From Psococerastis gibbosa (lineage: Eukaryota; Arthropoda; Insecta; Psocodea; Psocidae): DNA of 64,000 bases. The translations under genes were made by a program, and so were the position numbers. Below are positions 57,201 to 64,000 of the stretch, piece after piece. Below the pieces are notes generated by a model. That model saw nothing but the letters and a program-made list of their open reading frames with translations. It was not told where the DNA came from and did not search any database. Location: assembly GCA_963971405.1 (NCBI GenBank), contig OZ020489.1, positions 4,650,001 through 4,714,000 on the forward strand, in the 5' to 3' direction. The stretch's first letter is position 1; the number at the start of each line of letters is the position of its first letter.

Positions 57201-60200
57201 TGAACCCCCCAAGCGTGTGTCAGCATGGTAAATTATGCAGACGACAAAAGTTGACATGTGGACTTCTTGGTGTATATGTAGCTCTTCAGCTATTCCTCCC
57301 CTACTCGCACAGCTTGACACCAGTGAGTATTAACTAAGGGTGGATTCTTATATGCTCCATTATTACGTTACGTATTATTACGTTACGTATTATTACGTTA
57401 TTGTTTACTTTATGTAAGCATTAGCCGATATTATTCTGTATAACAAATGTCCGATTTCACAAACTTGCCTGTAAGCTCCCAGAGAACTCCATAACGTATT
57501 TTGACGCCGTTCCATGTTATTTGGTATAGTCCACGCAAAATGAGAAAAGTATGGACATGGAATGTTTTGATCCTGTGCGACACTATAAAAAATATTCTTT
57601 GCGCCATTTAGTGTTACATTGTTGCATTGGATGCAAGGCAAAACAAAAATTGTGCAAGGAATATTTTTACAGTGTTGCACAGGATCAAAACATTCCATGT
57701 CGATACTTTTCTCATTTTGCGTGGACTATACACTAAACCGGCATTTTTATTTAATTTTTCACTATTTTCATTGATCCTTTGTCCAATGCCAGCGAACCCA
57801 TAGATTATTTATATTGTTTCCGTAAGAATTTTGGGCCATTGGCAAACTGGTGTACGTCCTCCATGTCAACATACACCTGCTACAAGTGATTATGGACAAG
57901 CTGAGACAAGCTTACCATTGAGGCAATGGAACAAGTGAAAGTATGACTTAACCAAGTACAGATACGGGTACTAGTCATTATTTATTTATTTGATAGCGGA
58001 GCATCCCGATTTTGACTTAGGGCTAATTTTATTGTTTTAGGGTTACAACAATTGGACTAACGGGCTGTACGGGTATTCCTGGGACATGATGGTCCATTCT
58101 TGGGATACAACTCTTATTACGGTCACAGTTAAGGATAAGACTAGTGGAAGAATTCTTTATCTGGACCCCGAGGTATAGTAGGCCTACCTTAAACAAACAA
58201 TAAATGCAGTACGTGCTTTATTAAGAGCAAATCGGAGTACACCCTACTACGCGTTTTTGGCGCAGAGTCGATAGTAGAGCCGTCAAAAAATATCAGTTAA
58301 TCTAGCAAAAAGGCTCCTCTATATTTCGATATGAAAGTGCTTAAAAAATGTCTTTAGTTTGTCCTGCAGGCCTACTATGCCGTTCGGTATATTACATTCA
58401 AGGATCTTCTATATTTACACTGGATGCGTAACTTGGAACTACCTATGTTATTATTAGCTAAACATAGATGAGAATTTTTCAGATTCAGGGTTCAAGCAGC
58501 CATTTGCATTGATGCCTTCTCTGCATGTTTGTATAACCTTTCCCGTTGTAGATTTCATTAAAAAAAATAATATCTTAAGCTTAAAAAGATTAATTGTAAT
58601 GTAATGTAATGTAATTTTAAGCAAGATTTACCAGTGTAATGCTTAAAGTTATCATTTGGTATAAAAAAAGCAAAATTCATTAAAGTATAGTCCACGCAAA
58701 ATGAGAAAAGTATGGACATGGAATGTTTTGATCCTGTCCAACACTGTAGAAATATTCCTTCCACCATTGTGTGTTACCTTGCTGCCAATACATTTTCCCT
58801 ATGCAGATATAAAGAAAACACTTAGGACTGTTTTGTTCGAATGTTGTATACAAAACTTCTAAGTTTCTGTATTCTCAGTTAAATGTGAAAAGGGCATCAA
58901 CGCGGATATGTCGGAAACTCGGGTGTCATAAAGTAATTGATAAGTTCATCTTAGTTTTGGTAGACAGTAAATGGCCGTGACTAACACCAAATGGCCATAG
59001 TTTTTGGAGCTCAATCGGCCTGACATCCTCAGTGGCTGATACTGTTTGCGTCAAAACTTCTAAGCTTCTGAATTAAATGTTAAAAAAGTTGAGTAGGTAC
59101 CATATCCAGTGTATTAAATTCAACCATATGTTCATTTGCAAGCTGCATGTTACATCCAATAGATGTAATAAATCGGTTTGTGTCCTTTTTGGGTTACTAT
59201 ATTACCGAATCCATAATAACTGCCCCGAAGTTACTTTAAAAATACGGTTAGGTGGCTATTCGACTTGAAAACAAAAATCGTCAATTATTGAAGACAAGTG
59301 GAATGAGGTGTAACAATATATATGCAACATTTATGATATTTCCGTCAATGACATTTTCAAAATTGAAGAAAAACTGACAAGTGGAATAGTCACCTTAAGA
59401 GTATGGTTATTCCTATTTCTATGTTTTCTACAAATCCGACCTTAGAAGGCACTTTCACCACTCAAAAGCAAAGGACTATTCTTCCAGGGCTCTCGTCTTT
59501 TTTGTGCATTGCATGCGACCTCAGCATAGGTTCTAGGCCGGCCCTAATTAAGGTAATGTTAAAAAATTAGTCTTTACAAATAAGAACGGGCTTAGGCTGT
59601 GGTATATCCAGGCCGTTGGTTGCCATTAATGCCTTCGCATTGAAGGTACCTTCTACAACATTCTACTATGCTACGGGGCTACGGGCGTTATCCATAACCA
59701 CAACAGATCTTGTATCGGCCAAAGCAATTGTGTCTCAACCTACTCTTTGAAAATATAGGCTGTCACTGTTATGTCCTCATGATAATCTGTATTGCAGTTT
59801 GCAGTCCTTCATCGCTTTCGTTGATAGAAGAAGCACGTTACTCACCTAGCCTTCACTAGCACCGGGATGCAATATTATAATATACCTTAGGTAGCCTACT
59901 CCAGAAGTAGGCATATTTGCGGCTCAATTAATTCTGATGTGCGCTCCACTAGTCTCTCCTTATCAAATCCCTATTGTTTCAACGAAAAACAAAATGAGTC
60001 CAACAGGAATGTCGAAAAACAGGTACAAAACAAGTGTTAGTTAGCCTATGTAAATATATTTATTGTAATGTGGAACTGCAGATGAATGCTGCGCATATCT
60101 TGGAGAGATCGTGTCCCTATAATTCCGAGGCCAACAGTATCAGCCACTGAGGGTGAGTTCCAAAAGTTAACGGTCACATACTGTATACCAAAACTAAGAT

Positions 60201-62637
60201 GAACATGTTTTTTACTTTATGACACCCTACGATCGAGTTTCCGACGTATCCGCATTGATGCCCTTTTTACATTTAATATGGAATACAGAAGCTTTGTAGT
60301 TTTGTTTACAACATTCGAACAAAACAGTCCTAAGTGTTCATTATATCTGTAGCCTATAGGGGAAATGCATTGGATGCAAGGCATAACAAAATGGTGCAAT
60401 CGAAATTGTTACAGTGTCGCACAGTACCAAAACATTCCAAATCCATACTTTTCTCATTTTGCATGGACTATACTAGTAGGCCCTACATAAGAAAATTATG
60501 AAAAAAAATTGAATTTGGAAACAATGCAAATGGCCGCGTCAATCCCAATCCCAATTGTTAGGCTGTTGCGAGTCCATATGTTTATATGTCCATCATTTCA
60601 TTATTCTTGGGGGTTAAAAATGTGAACAAAACAATTTTGAATAGCACTTTCCATTATAGAATAATCTTGTTTACATTTTTAATACCATGGTTAGGATTAA
60701 AAATAATCGCCATTGTTAAAATTTACTTCGTATAGTCTTACAATAAAATTTATTGTAAGACTTTACGAAGTAAATTTTAACAATGAGTGACAGCAAGTTT
60801 TACAAAGTTACTAAGGAGACTATTATGTTTATAATCGCCATAGTAGACCCACTGATATTTTTGACAGCTCTGCGAATGATAGATATTTCATGAGATATTT
60901 GATTTTTACAATTTTTCCCCACCGTTTGTCTCTTAAGACATAGTGCGTTGGTAAAATAGAGTTTTAAAACCCTAAGAATATCCAATGAAATCAGGCTGTG
61001 ACTATGGGCTTACAGGTGGCATGGTTTTACATGGGCAATATTATTCAAATTTCGTATTTTATGAATACAAAAGTCCCAATTATATAATTGAACTAATAGT
61101 ATTTAATGAAGGGTTAGTTGGACTTACATTGCCTGTTGAGTTAATAGTCATTAGAGCCATGGGCCCCATGGTCTTCGAACAATTAGGGCCAGGCGTGGAT
61201 CTAGAGTGAGACCAAGGATGGGGCTAAGATTAAGTACGAATAAAAATGAAGAATTTATTGCAAAAAATAGCCAATATAATCAGAGGTGGTCCCAGACCTC
61301 TTAAAAGGGGGAGACACTTGTCAGTGGCGTAACGATAGGTTTTGGAAGGGGGGCGGTGTATAATTTGGCGCCCCTCCAACCATTTTCATAAAAGTGTATA
61401 AAATGTGAAAAACCGTTCTTATGGACGCACGCAGCTTTTAAATTAACGACCTTAGTGTCCAGACTGTTCTATGCGCATGAGCCAGAGGGTTCGGAAATAT
61501 GAAAGGAGGCCCGGGGATCTCCCCCGGGTGAATTTTTTTGAAAAAAGGGCTCAAAAATTGGGGGTTTTACGCATTTATTTTCAGAGCAGTAAGGGCTCTT
61601 TATTTTAAGGGGGCCCGGGGGTCTCCCCCGTGAGAAAAATTGTGAAAAATAGGACTGAAATTGTGGGGTTTTACGCATTTTGAGGAACCCAATGGGGGGG
61701 GGGGGGATCCGCGCCTGATTAGGGTGGAGCCCATTGTCAGGGGAAGGGAACAATAATTGTTCAATTGTTCGATGCCATTAACCTTTACAAATATGAACTA
61801 ATAAACTTGGGTTAATGGTCGTGGGAAGAGAGAAATCCAGGGGGACTTCTCGTACTGTATAAAGGCGCCCCCCCCCCCTTCCAGGATCCGCGACTGAACA
61901 AAAAGACTACAGTTTTCTGATCCTGTCGCAAAATATGGGCTTTTGGCGATTGATCATCTGTATATTTTTTCTCTGATAATACTCTGTAATTTTAATTTTA
62001 ATTATTATTATCCATGTCCTGTATATATGAACTCACCCTAAAGATAATAATAATATTAATTCTTTATTCTTCCAAACATGTACATTTCTTACCATAATCA
62101 GGGCGTCCCCAAGCCTAATGGCGTGTGGGGAAACGCCCAAAGCCCTAACCTAAATTATCCCACGTATACAAAAAACATGCACAAACAATCTAGTGATGGG
62201 AATCCAACTGGCATATCATGAAATCAGCGAAAAATTTGGCATCTACATGGACACGTTTACATTCGTTGCAGAACTGAATAGCTTTATACAAGAAGGTGGC
62301 GCGGGTGCTAGATTTAGTGTAATTTGGCAACGCTAAGTAGCCGGTTTGTCTTGTGACTCTATTTCCAGTTGCTATAGTTTGTGCACCGCTTAAAAGTAAA
62401 TGCAGCAGTGCCATCTTCTTGTACAATAGATAGACAGGCAAGATTTGTAAGACACTCTGCCCACTGCCGTGTTGCCTCCTAGAGGATACGAAAGTAAAAG
62501 CTTATATTATATAATAACTACGTGCTGTATACTGTTCTAGGCATGGGTTGCTAACAACAGGTACAGTAAGCATGCCGACACGGCAGTACAGTATGCGGCC
62601 TGTGTGAAAAGGAACTTGGCTCAGCTCGCAAAGAACC
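48133..62637 (+). CDS. GGCX: GGCX, vitamin K-dependent gamma-glutamyl carboxylase (5' part)
   Basis: An ER membrane enzyme that uses reduced vitamin K, CO2 and O2 to turn Glu into gamma-carboxy-Glu on secreted proteins. Eight coding exons: 48133-48298, 52886-53041, 53809-53974, 54641-54826, 56430-56665, 57156-57322, 58041-58172, 62541-62637. All phases join, giving about 435 residues of an expected 700-760. Conserved features by residue: [14 protein letters not shown] (55-68), Cys82, WNNHSYLFG with His143, [10 protein letters not shown] with Lys200-Lys201 (equivalent to the human Lys218 active-site region), [24 protein letters not shown] (364-379), and Cys424 in VQYAAC. Cys82 and Cys424 align with the human disulfide Cys99-Cys450. 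Hydrophobic segments fit the multi-pass topology. The lumenal C-terminal part lies beyond the window. Confidence 0.95.
48430..49084 (+). mobile_element. Composite of RT C-terminal tails
   Basis: 48468-48677 encodes [20 protein letters not shown], then [20 protein letters not shown], the basic C-terminal tail of an RTE/CR1-like RT ('LxWFGHVxRM…RRPVGRPRTTW' pattern). 48780-49020 matches the upstream half of 22060-21880 (minus strand). The last 60 bases before 49085 are in frame with the RT of the element at 51019 and probably belong to it. Confidence 0.55.
49085..49097. repeat. Target-site duplication, left copy
   Basis: TAAGGGCCACCAG, repeated at 51006-51018, flanking the inserted retrotransposon. 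The TAA may partly derive from the element's (TCTAA)n tail. Confidence 0.8.
49098..50918 (+). CDS. Retrotransposon RT-RNase H polyprotein, 5'-truncated, open to stop
   Basis: The frame is open from the element's first base; the first ATG is at 49131 (595 residues). From that [15 protein letters not shown] (26-37), catalytic YADD (58-61), thumb region with [16 protein letters not shown], RNase H from [12 protein letters not shown] (about 322) through [16 protein letters not shown] and [18 protein letters not shown], then a C-terminal zinc knuckle [18 protein letters not shown]. All RNase H acidic positions and the His seem present. The ATG is internal to the RT, so the protein is not translatable as an active enzyme. 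Lack of stops suggests a young insertion. Confidence 0.88.
   Translation, partial: RGVEPVVADWIMTSLESRIISMVLGTDSITATPGEGCPQGGCLSPLLWSLVVDGLLTALGQDGYDVCGYADDLVILVRGQHDALVSERMQRALTIAHNWCLSEGLNINPKKTTLVPFTRKLKLNIKAPTLSGVRLALTDSTKYLGVILDRKLTWSLHLDQAVSRARNALFLTSRMVGRTWGLKPKVTDWLYKSIVRPIISYAALIWWPRLHKSKKGAKSLTKLQRLACLAITGASRSCPTAAMEVLLNLPPLPIFIESEAAKWAYRIKKSHELKPGDLTGHLRILNECKVPEVMFSDSMETTFQFSKNFSVILESRKKWTDGEVVFPYGSLRFYTDGSKIENGGTGAGVYGPRLNLVIPMGSQPTVFQAEIHAIRACAAHCIKRAYRHSKIFIISDSMASLLALDSSSYESKQVWECMLALNALGVTNKVTLMWVPGHAGIEGNENADALAREGSALPFIGPEPFCAFPRNRQTLEIGLWEEKRKEAYWKSVTGHRQSKIFLTHSKSYTAKALNLSKPELKVLTGALTGHCHVNYHLKNMGKVLNDTCRFCKEKAETAEHIICSCPAVKNRRLLATSSWFLSPREACQLAPGQLCRFLRDLLTDQD
49098..51005 (+). 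mobile_element. 5'-truncated I/Jockey-type non-LTR retrotransposon
   Basis: Bounded by the 13-bp duplication. It contains one open RT-RNase H frame and ends with a (CTAAT)n tail at 50989-51005. It has no poly(A), no endonuclease domain and no ORF1, so it is 5'-truncated within the RT palm. It interrupts the RT of another element exactly at the codon series for [11 protein letters not shown]. Confidence 0.88.
51006..51018. repeat. Target-site duplication, right copy
   Basis: TAAGGGCCACCAG, identical to 49085-49097. Confidence 0.8.
51019..52790 (+). pseudogene. Older RT-RNase H retrotransposon, interrupted and frame-broken
   Basis: Continues the frame that ends at 49097: [24 protein letters not shown] at about 51119, thumb, RNase H ([52 protein letters not shown]) and zinc knuckle [18 protein letters not shown]. 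Breaks: TGA at 51536-51538 and a frameshift at about 52300-52350. It ends in A runs at 52762-52790. Related to but distinct from the inserted element (similar domain order, many substitutions). Confidence 0.85.
52886..53041 (+). CDS. GGCX: GGCX coding exon 2
   Basis: 156 nt, phase 1 to phase 1. Encodes [20 protein letters not shown] and [20 protein letters not shown], with Cys82 equivalent to the human Cys99. Donor GTATGT. Confidence 0.94.
53042..53808. other. GGCX intron 2
   Basis: A 767-base intron. A C run at 53072 and a B-box-like GGTTGCAGGTTCAGAGACC near 53083 hint at a decayed SINE. Near 53755-53790 a sequence (CCGTGTGTACCGG) resembles the end of the 23382-23643 MITE. Nothing else is recognised. 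Confidence 0.4.
53809..53974 (+). CDS. GGCX: GGCX coding exon 3
   Basis: 166 nt, phase 1 to phase 2. Encodes [20 protein letters not shown] and [20 protein letters not shown]; His143 in the NNHSY motif matches the conserved human His160. Confidence 0.95.
54641..54826 (+). CDS. GGCX: GGCX coding exon 4 (active-site lysine)
   Basis: 186 nt, phase 2 to phase 2. Encodes [20 protein letters not shown] and [20 protein letters not shown]. The Lys-Lys pair (200-201) lies where human Lys218, proposed to act as the carboxylation base amine, is found. Confidence 0.95.
54827..56429. other. GGCX intron 4 with decayed repeats
   Basis: 1.6 kb. AATGAATCCCTATTTCCC with GTCACGGCATCACGCGT near 54863-54900 recurs at 55762-55800, where it continues GAACGGCTGGACCGATTTCA and into a GC-rich segment (GAGGCCCCGAAGGGGCGAGC, about 55975). 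This resembles a common arthropod repeat of unclear class. A 13-base G run is at 56208. Confidence 0.45.
56430..56665 (+). CDS. GGCX: GGCX coding exon 5
   Basis: 236 nt, phase 2 to phase 1. Encodes [20 protein letters not shown] and [20 protein letters not shown], matching the 'HCMNSQLFSIGMFSYV' region of vertebrate GGCX. Donor AAAA|GTAATT is weak but is supported by the frame join to exon 6. Confidence 0.92.
57156..57322 (+). CDS. GGCX: GGCX coding exon 6
   Basis: 167 nt, phase 1 to phase 0. Starts with a Cys/Lys/Ser-rich loop ([20 protein letters not shown]) and ends in the conserved [14 protein letters not shown]. Acceptor preceded by a 10-base T run. Confidence 0.9.
57529..57726. mobile_element. 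GTCCACGC foldback MITE, copy 4
   Basis: 198-bp palindrome, TA on both sides, between GGCX exons 6 and 7. Confidence 0.75.
58041..58172 (+). CDS. GGCX: GGCX coding exon 7
   Basis: 132 nt, phase 0 at both ends. Encodes [20 protein letters not shown], the most conserved stretch of the family, then [16 protein letters not shown]. Donor GTATAG. Confidence 0.95.
58690..60468. mobile_element. GTCCACGC MITE split by a larger foldback element
   Basis: Left half of the MITE at 58690-58784 and right half at about 60370-60468. Between them is an element of about 1.59 kb whose arms of about 250 bases pair: CAATACATTTTCCCTATGCA, CACTTAGGACTGTTTTGTTC and CCTCAGTGGCTGATACTG at the left, each with its inverse near the right end. 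No transposase frame is seen inside. Confidence 0.7.
59251..59394. mobile_element. Foldback element GGTGGCTATTCGAC
   Basis: Ends GGTGGCTATTC and GACAAGTGGAATAGTCACC; TTA on both sides (59248-59250, 59395-59397). Located inside the 1.59-kb element at 58785-60369, so it is a third layer of insertion. Confidence 0.55.
60711..60785. repeat. Near-perfect 75-bp hairpin
   Basis: CATTGTTAAAATTTACTTCG, TATAGTCTTACAATAAA and then the inverse, with virtually no loop. AT-rich, with no terminator-like role expected in an intron. Confidence 0.6.
61110..61790. mobile_element. GTTAGTTGGAC element interrupted by G-rich insertions
   Basis: Left part GGGTTAGTTGGACTTACATT at 61110-61190, right part GGAGCCCATTGTCAGGGGAA from about 61728. 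Between them are G-rich blocks, including GTCAGTGGCGTAACGATAGG (61320) and repeated CCCGGGGGTCTCCCCCG-type segments that match parts of 35170-35300. Confidence 0.45.
62046..62170 (-). mobile_element. Retroposon tail, uninterrupted copy
   Basis: AATAATAATATTAATTCTTT, GGCGTCCCCAAGCCTAATGG, GGGGAAACGCCCAAAGCCCT and AACCTAAATTATCCCACG. It is the empty-site counterpart of 16620-16945. Confidence 0.6.
62541..62637 (+). CDS. GGCX: GGCX coding exon 8 (last in window)
   Basis: 97 nt, phase 0 to phase 1, donor GTAAGT. Encodes [20 protein letters not shown] and [12 protein letters not shown], matching 'KDHADMLKQYATCLSRLLP' of vertebrate GGCX. Cys424 matches the human disulfide partner Cys450. Confidence 0.92.
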
Positions 62638-62732
62638 GTAAGTTTAGACTGTCATCATCTTCATCTATTATAATATGAGAGCCACTACTTTCTGCCCCCT
62701 TGGCTTCGCACCTTTCCTCACCCCGTCATGAT

Positions 62733-62873
62733 AAAGCAGTAGAATATAGGATGATAGGCAATGGTCGAACTGAAAGCGTACTTCCAAGCGTTTCGTCAAT
62801 ATCTGCGGTTAACATCTTGAGTGGCGCTGCGTAAACTTGGAAGATTGTATGTCGGAGGCTCAGCAGCAACAGT
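62733..62873. repeat. Dispersed repeat of the GATGAAGCAGTAGAATCC family (full half)
   Basis: GATAAAGCAGTAGAATATAG, GATGATAGGCAATGGTCGAA, GAAAGCGTACTTCCAAGCGT, TTCGTCAATATCTGCGG and GGAGGCTCAGCAGCAAC. The most complete single arm of this family. Confidence 0.5.
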
Positions 62874-63059
62874 TTGGGCAAGGGAAGAGATGTCGATAAC
62901 AGATGACCATTTGGTCACTTGCCCAATGCCGACGATCCCATGATAACAATGTGATGGGCGTAAGCATGACAAAGAAAAAACTCGGAAATAGAGGCAATAC
63001 TCAATGGAAAAGACATAGTACGGTTTGGAAAAGCACAGCGTCGTAAAAATGTCCGCATG

Positions 63060-63990
63060 CCCAACAAAATGTACAAAGCAAGCATAACGGGAAGAGGACT
63101 GCAGGGACGTCCACGAAACTGCTGGGAGGACAAAAGAGCCCTGTTCAAGGCACTTACAGAAAAAGGGATGAATTTAGTGTTGCAATGGATCCCAGCCCAC
63201 TGCGGGGTAAAGGGAAATGATTACTAGCTGACGGAGTAGCAAATGAGGCAGCAGAATTGAAAACCATACAGAACCCTAAATTCTCACTTTCTCGCTGCAA
63301 AGGAACTGCAGAAAAGGAAAATGGATCAGCCGATGGGAAGGAAGTGGGGTTGGAAGGTCGCTACACCTACTTGAGTCCAAGCCTGCTGACTCGGCGCACT
63401 TCAAGGGAATTCCTCGCGAGGTTGCCTCCTTCGCAGCTCGAGCAAGGACTGGCCACATAACAACAAATCAATATCTCCACCGTTTCAACCTGGTGGATTC
63501 AGCACTGTGTCGAGCCTGTGGAATGGATCAACAAACTCTTGAGCATATTCTCCTGCAATGCTCCATTCCAAGCAGGGAAAAAGACTCACTCGTGAGGGTA
63601 TTGGAAGGAGGAGTAATAGAAAAAATTCTGCGACGGAAGAATCTTTGGGCACTAGTGAAAAGGGCGTTCGATCGACATCTGGCCATCGGCATCACCTGAA
63701 GCTGGAAGCCAGTAGCAAGAAGTAAGAAGAACGAACTAGAAACCGACCGACGTCTGCAGAGTTATCTAGGCCGCATCATTATGGAGCAACGTATCATAGC
63801 CCCAGAGGAGCCCGTCACGGGAAGAGGACTGCAGAGATGTCCACGAAACTGCTGGAAGGAAGAACTAGCAACCGACCGACTTCTGCGGAATTATCCAAGC
63901 CGCATCACTTTTGATTAACTTGTCGTAGCCCCGGTGGGGCCCATCACGGGAAAATCCTAACGGTGCCCCTCTGAACCACTAATCCTAAAA
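63060..63990 (+). pseudogene. Non-LTR retrotransposon 3' fragments
   Basis: 63170-63250 encodes an RNase H remnant (WIPAHCGVKGN, then a stop, LADGVANEAAE). 63493-63699 encodes SALCRACGMDQQTLEHILLQ (zinc-knuckle type CxxC…H…C) and [20 protein letters not shown] up to the stop. Frames are broken between them. The segment GGAAGAGGACTGCAG occurs at about 63090 and again at 63820, so the 3' part (63720-63900) includes a local repeat. The final 100 bases show nothing recognised. Confidence 0.65.
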
Positions 63991-64000
63991 TTGTATACAA

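Overview
This is a eukaryotic, animal nuclear window, not bacterial. Two multi-exon genes lie on the + strand with consensus GT-AG splice sites and codon phases that join correctly across every intron. The rest is a dense mix of foldback/MITE-type DNA elements, tRNA-derived SINEs and broken non-LTR retrotransposons. Intron sizes (hundreds of bases to about 7.5 kb), the presence of a vitamin K gamma-carboxylase gene, and RT-RNase H elements of the I/Jockey/R1 type suggest an arthropod. That placement is inference; the species cannot be read from the window.

Region by region. 1-8.6 kb: no recognisable gene, only repeats (a tRNA-derived SINE, tRNA-like palindromes, several MITE families, poly-C elements). 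8.68-30.85 kb: a complete CPSF6 gene (cleavage and polyadenylation specificity factor subunit 6, CFIm68) in 12 coding exons summing to 2118 nt (705 residues plus stop), with an AATAAA signal 70 bases after the stop. 31-47.7 kb: intergenic, with a 917-bp hAT-type element carrying an 8-bp target duplication, several foldback elements, and two abutting, nearly perfect tandem duplications (2778 bp x2 and about 949 bp x2) that may be assembly artefacts. 48.13 kb to beyond the right edge: the first eight coding exons (about 435 residues) of GGCX (vitamin K-dependent gamma-glutamyl carboxylase); the C-terminal part is outside the window. GGCX intron 1 holds a nested pair of non-LTR retrotransposons: a nearly intact RT-RNase H ORF (49.1-51.0 kb) inserted, with a 13-bp target duplication, into the reverse transcriptase of an older related copy. 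62.6-64 kb: further retrotransposon fragments inside GGCX intron 8.

The two host genes have unrelated jobs: CPSF6 acts in nuclear pre-mRNA 3'-end processing, and GGCX acts in the ER membrane on secreted proteins. No sign of functional linkage is seen beyond neighbourhood. I found no unknown multi-gene system. The more unusual items are a retrotransposon deletion derivative that has itself been retroposed (14-bp target duplication), a decayed tandem duplication of the CPSF6 RS-domain exon, a CPSF6 micro-exon boxed in by related foldback elements, a possible GC-AG intron in CPSF6, a paralogous empty site proving TA-targeted insertion of a MITE, and head-to-head tRNA-like genes inside a palindrome.
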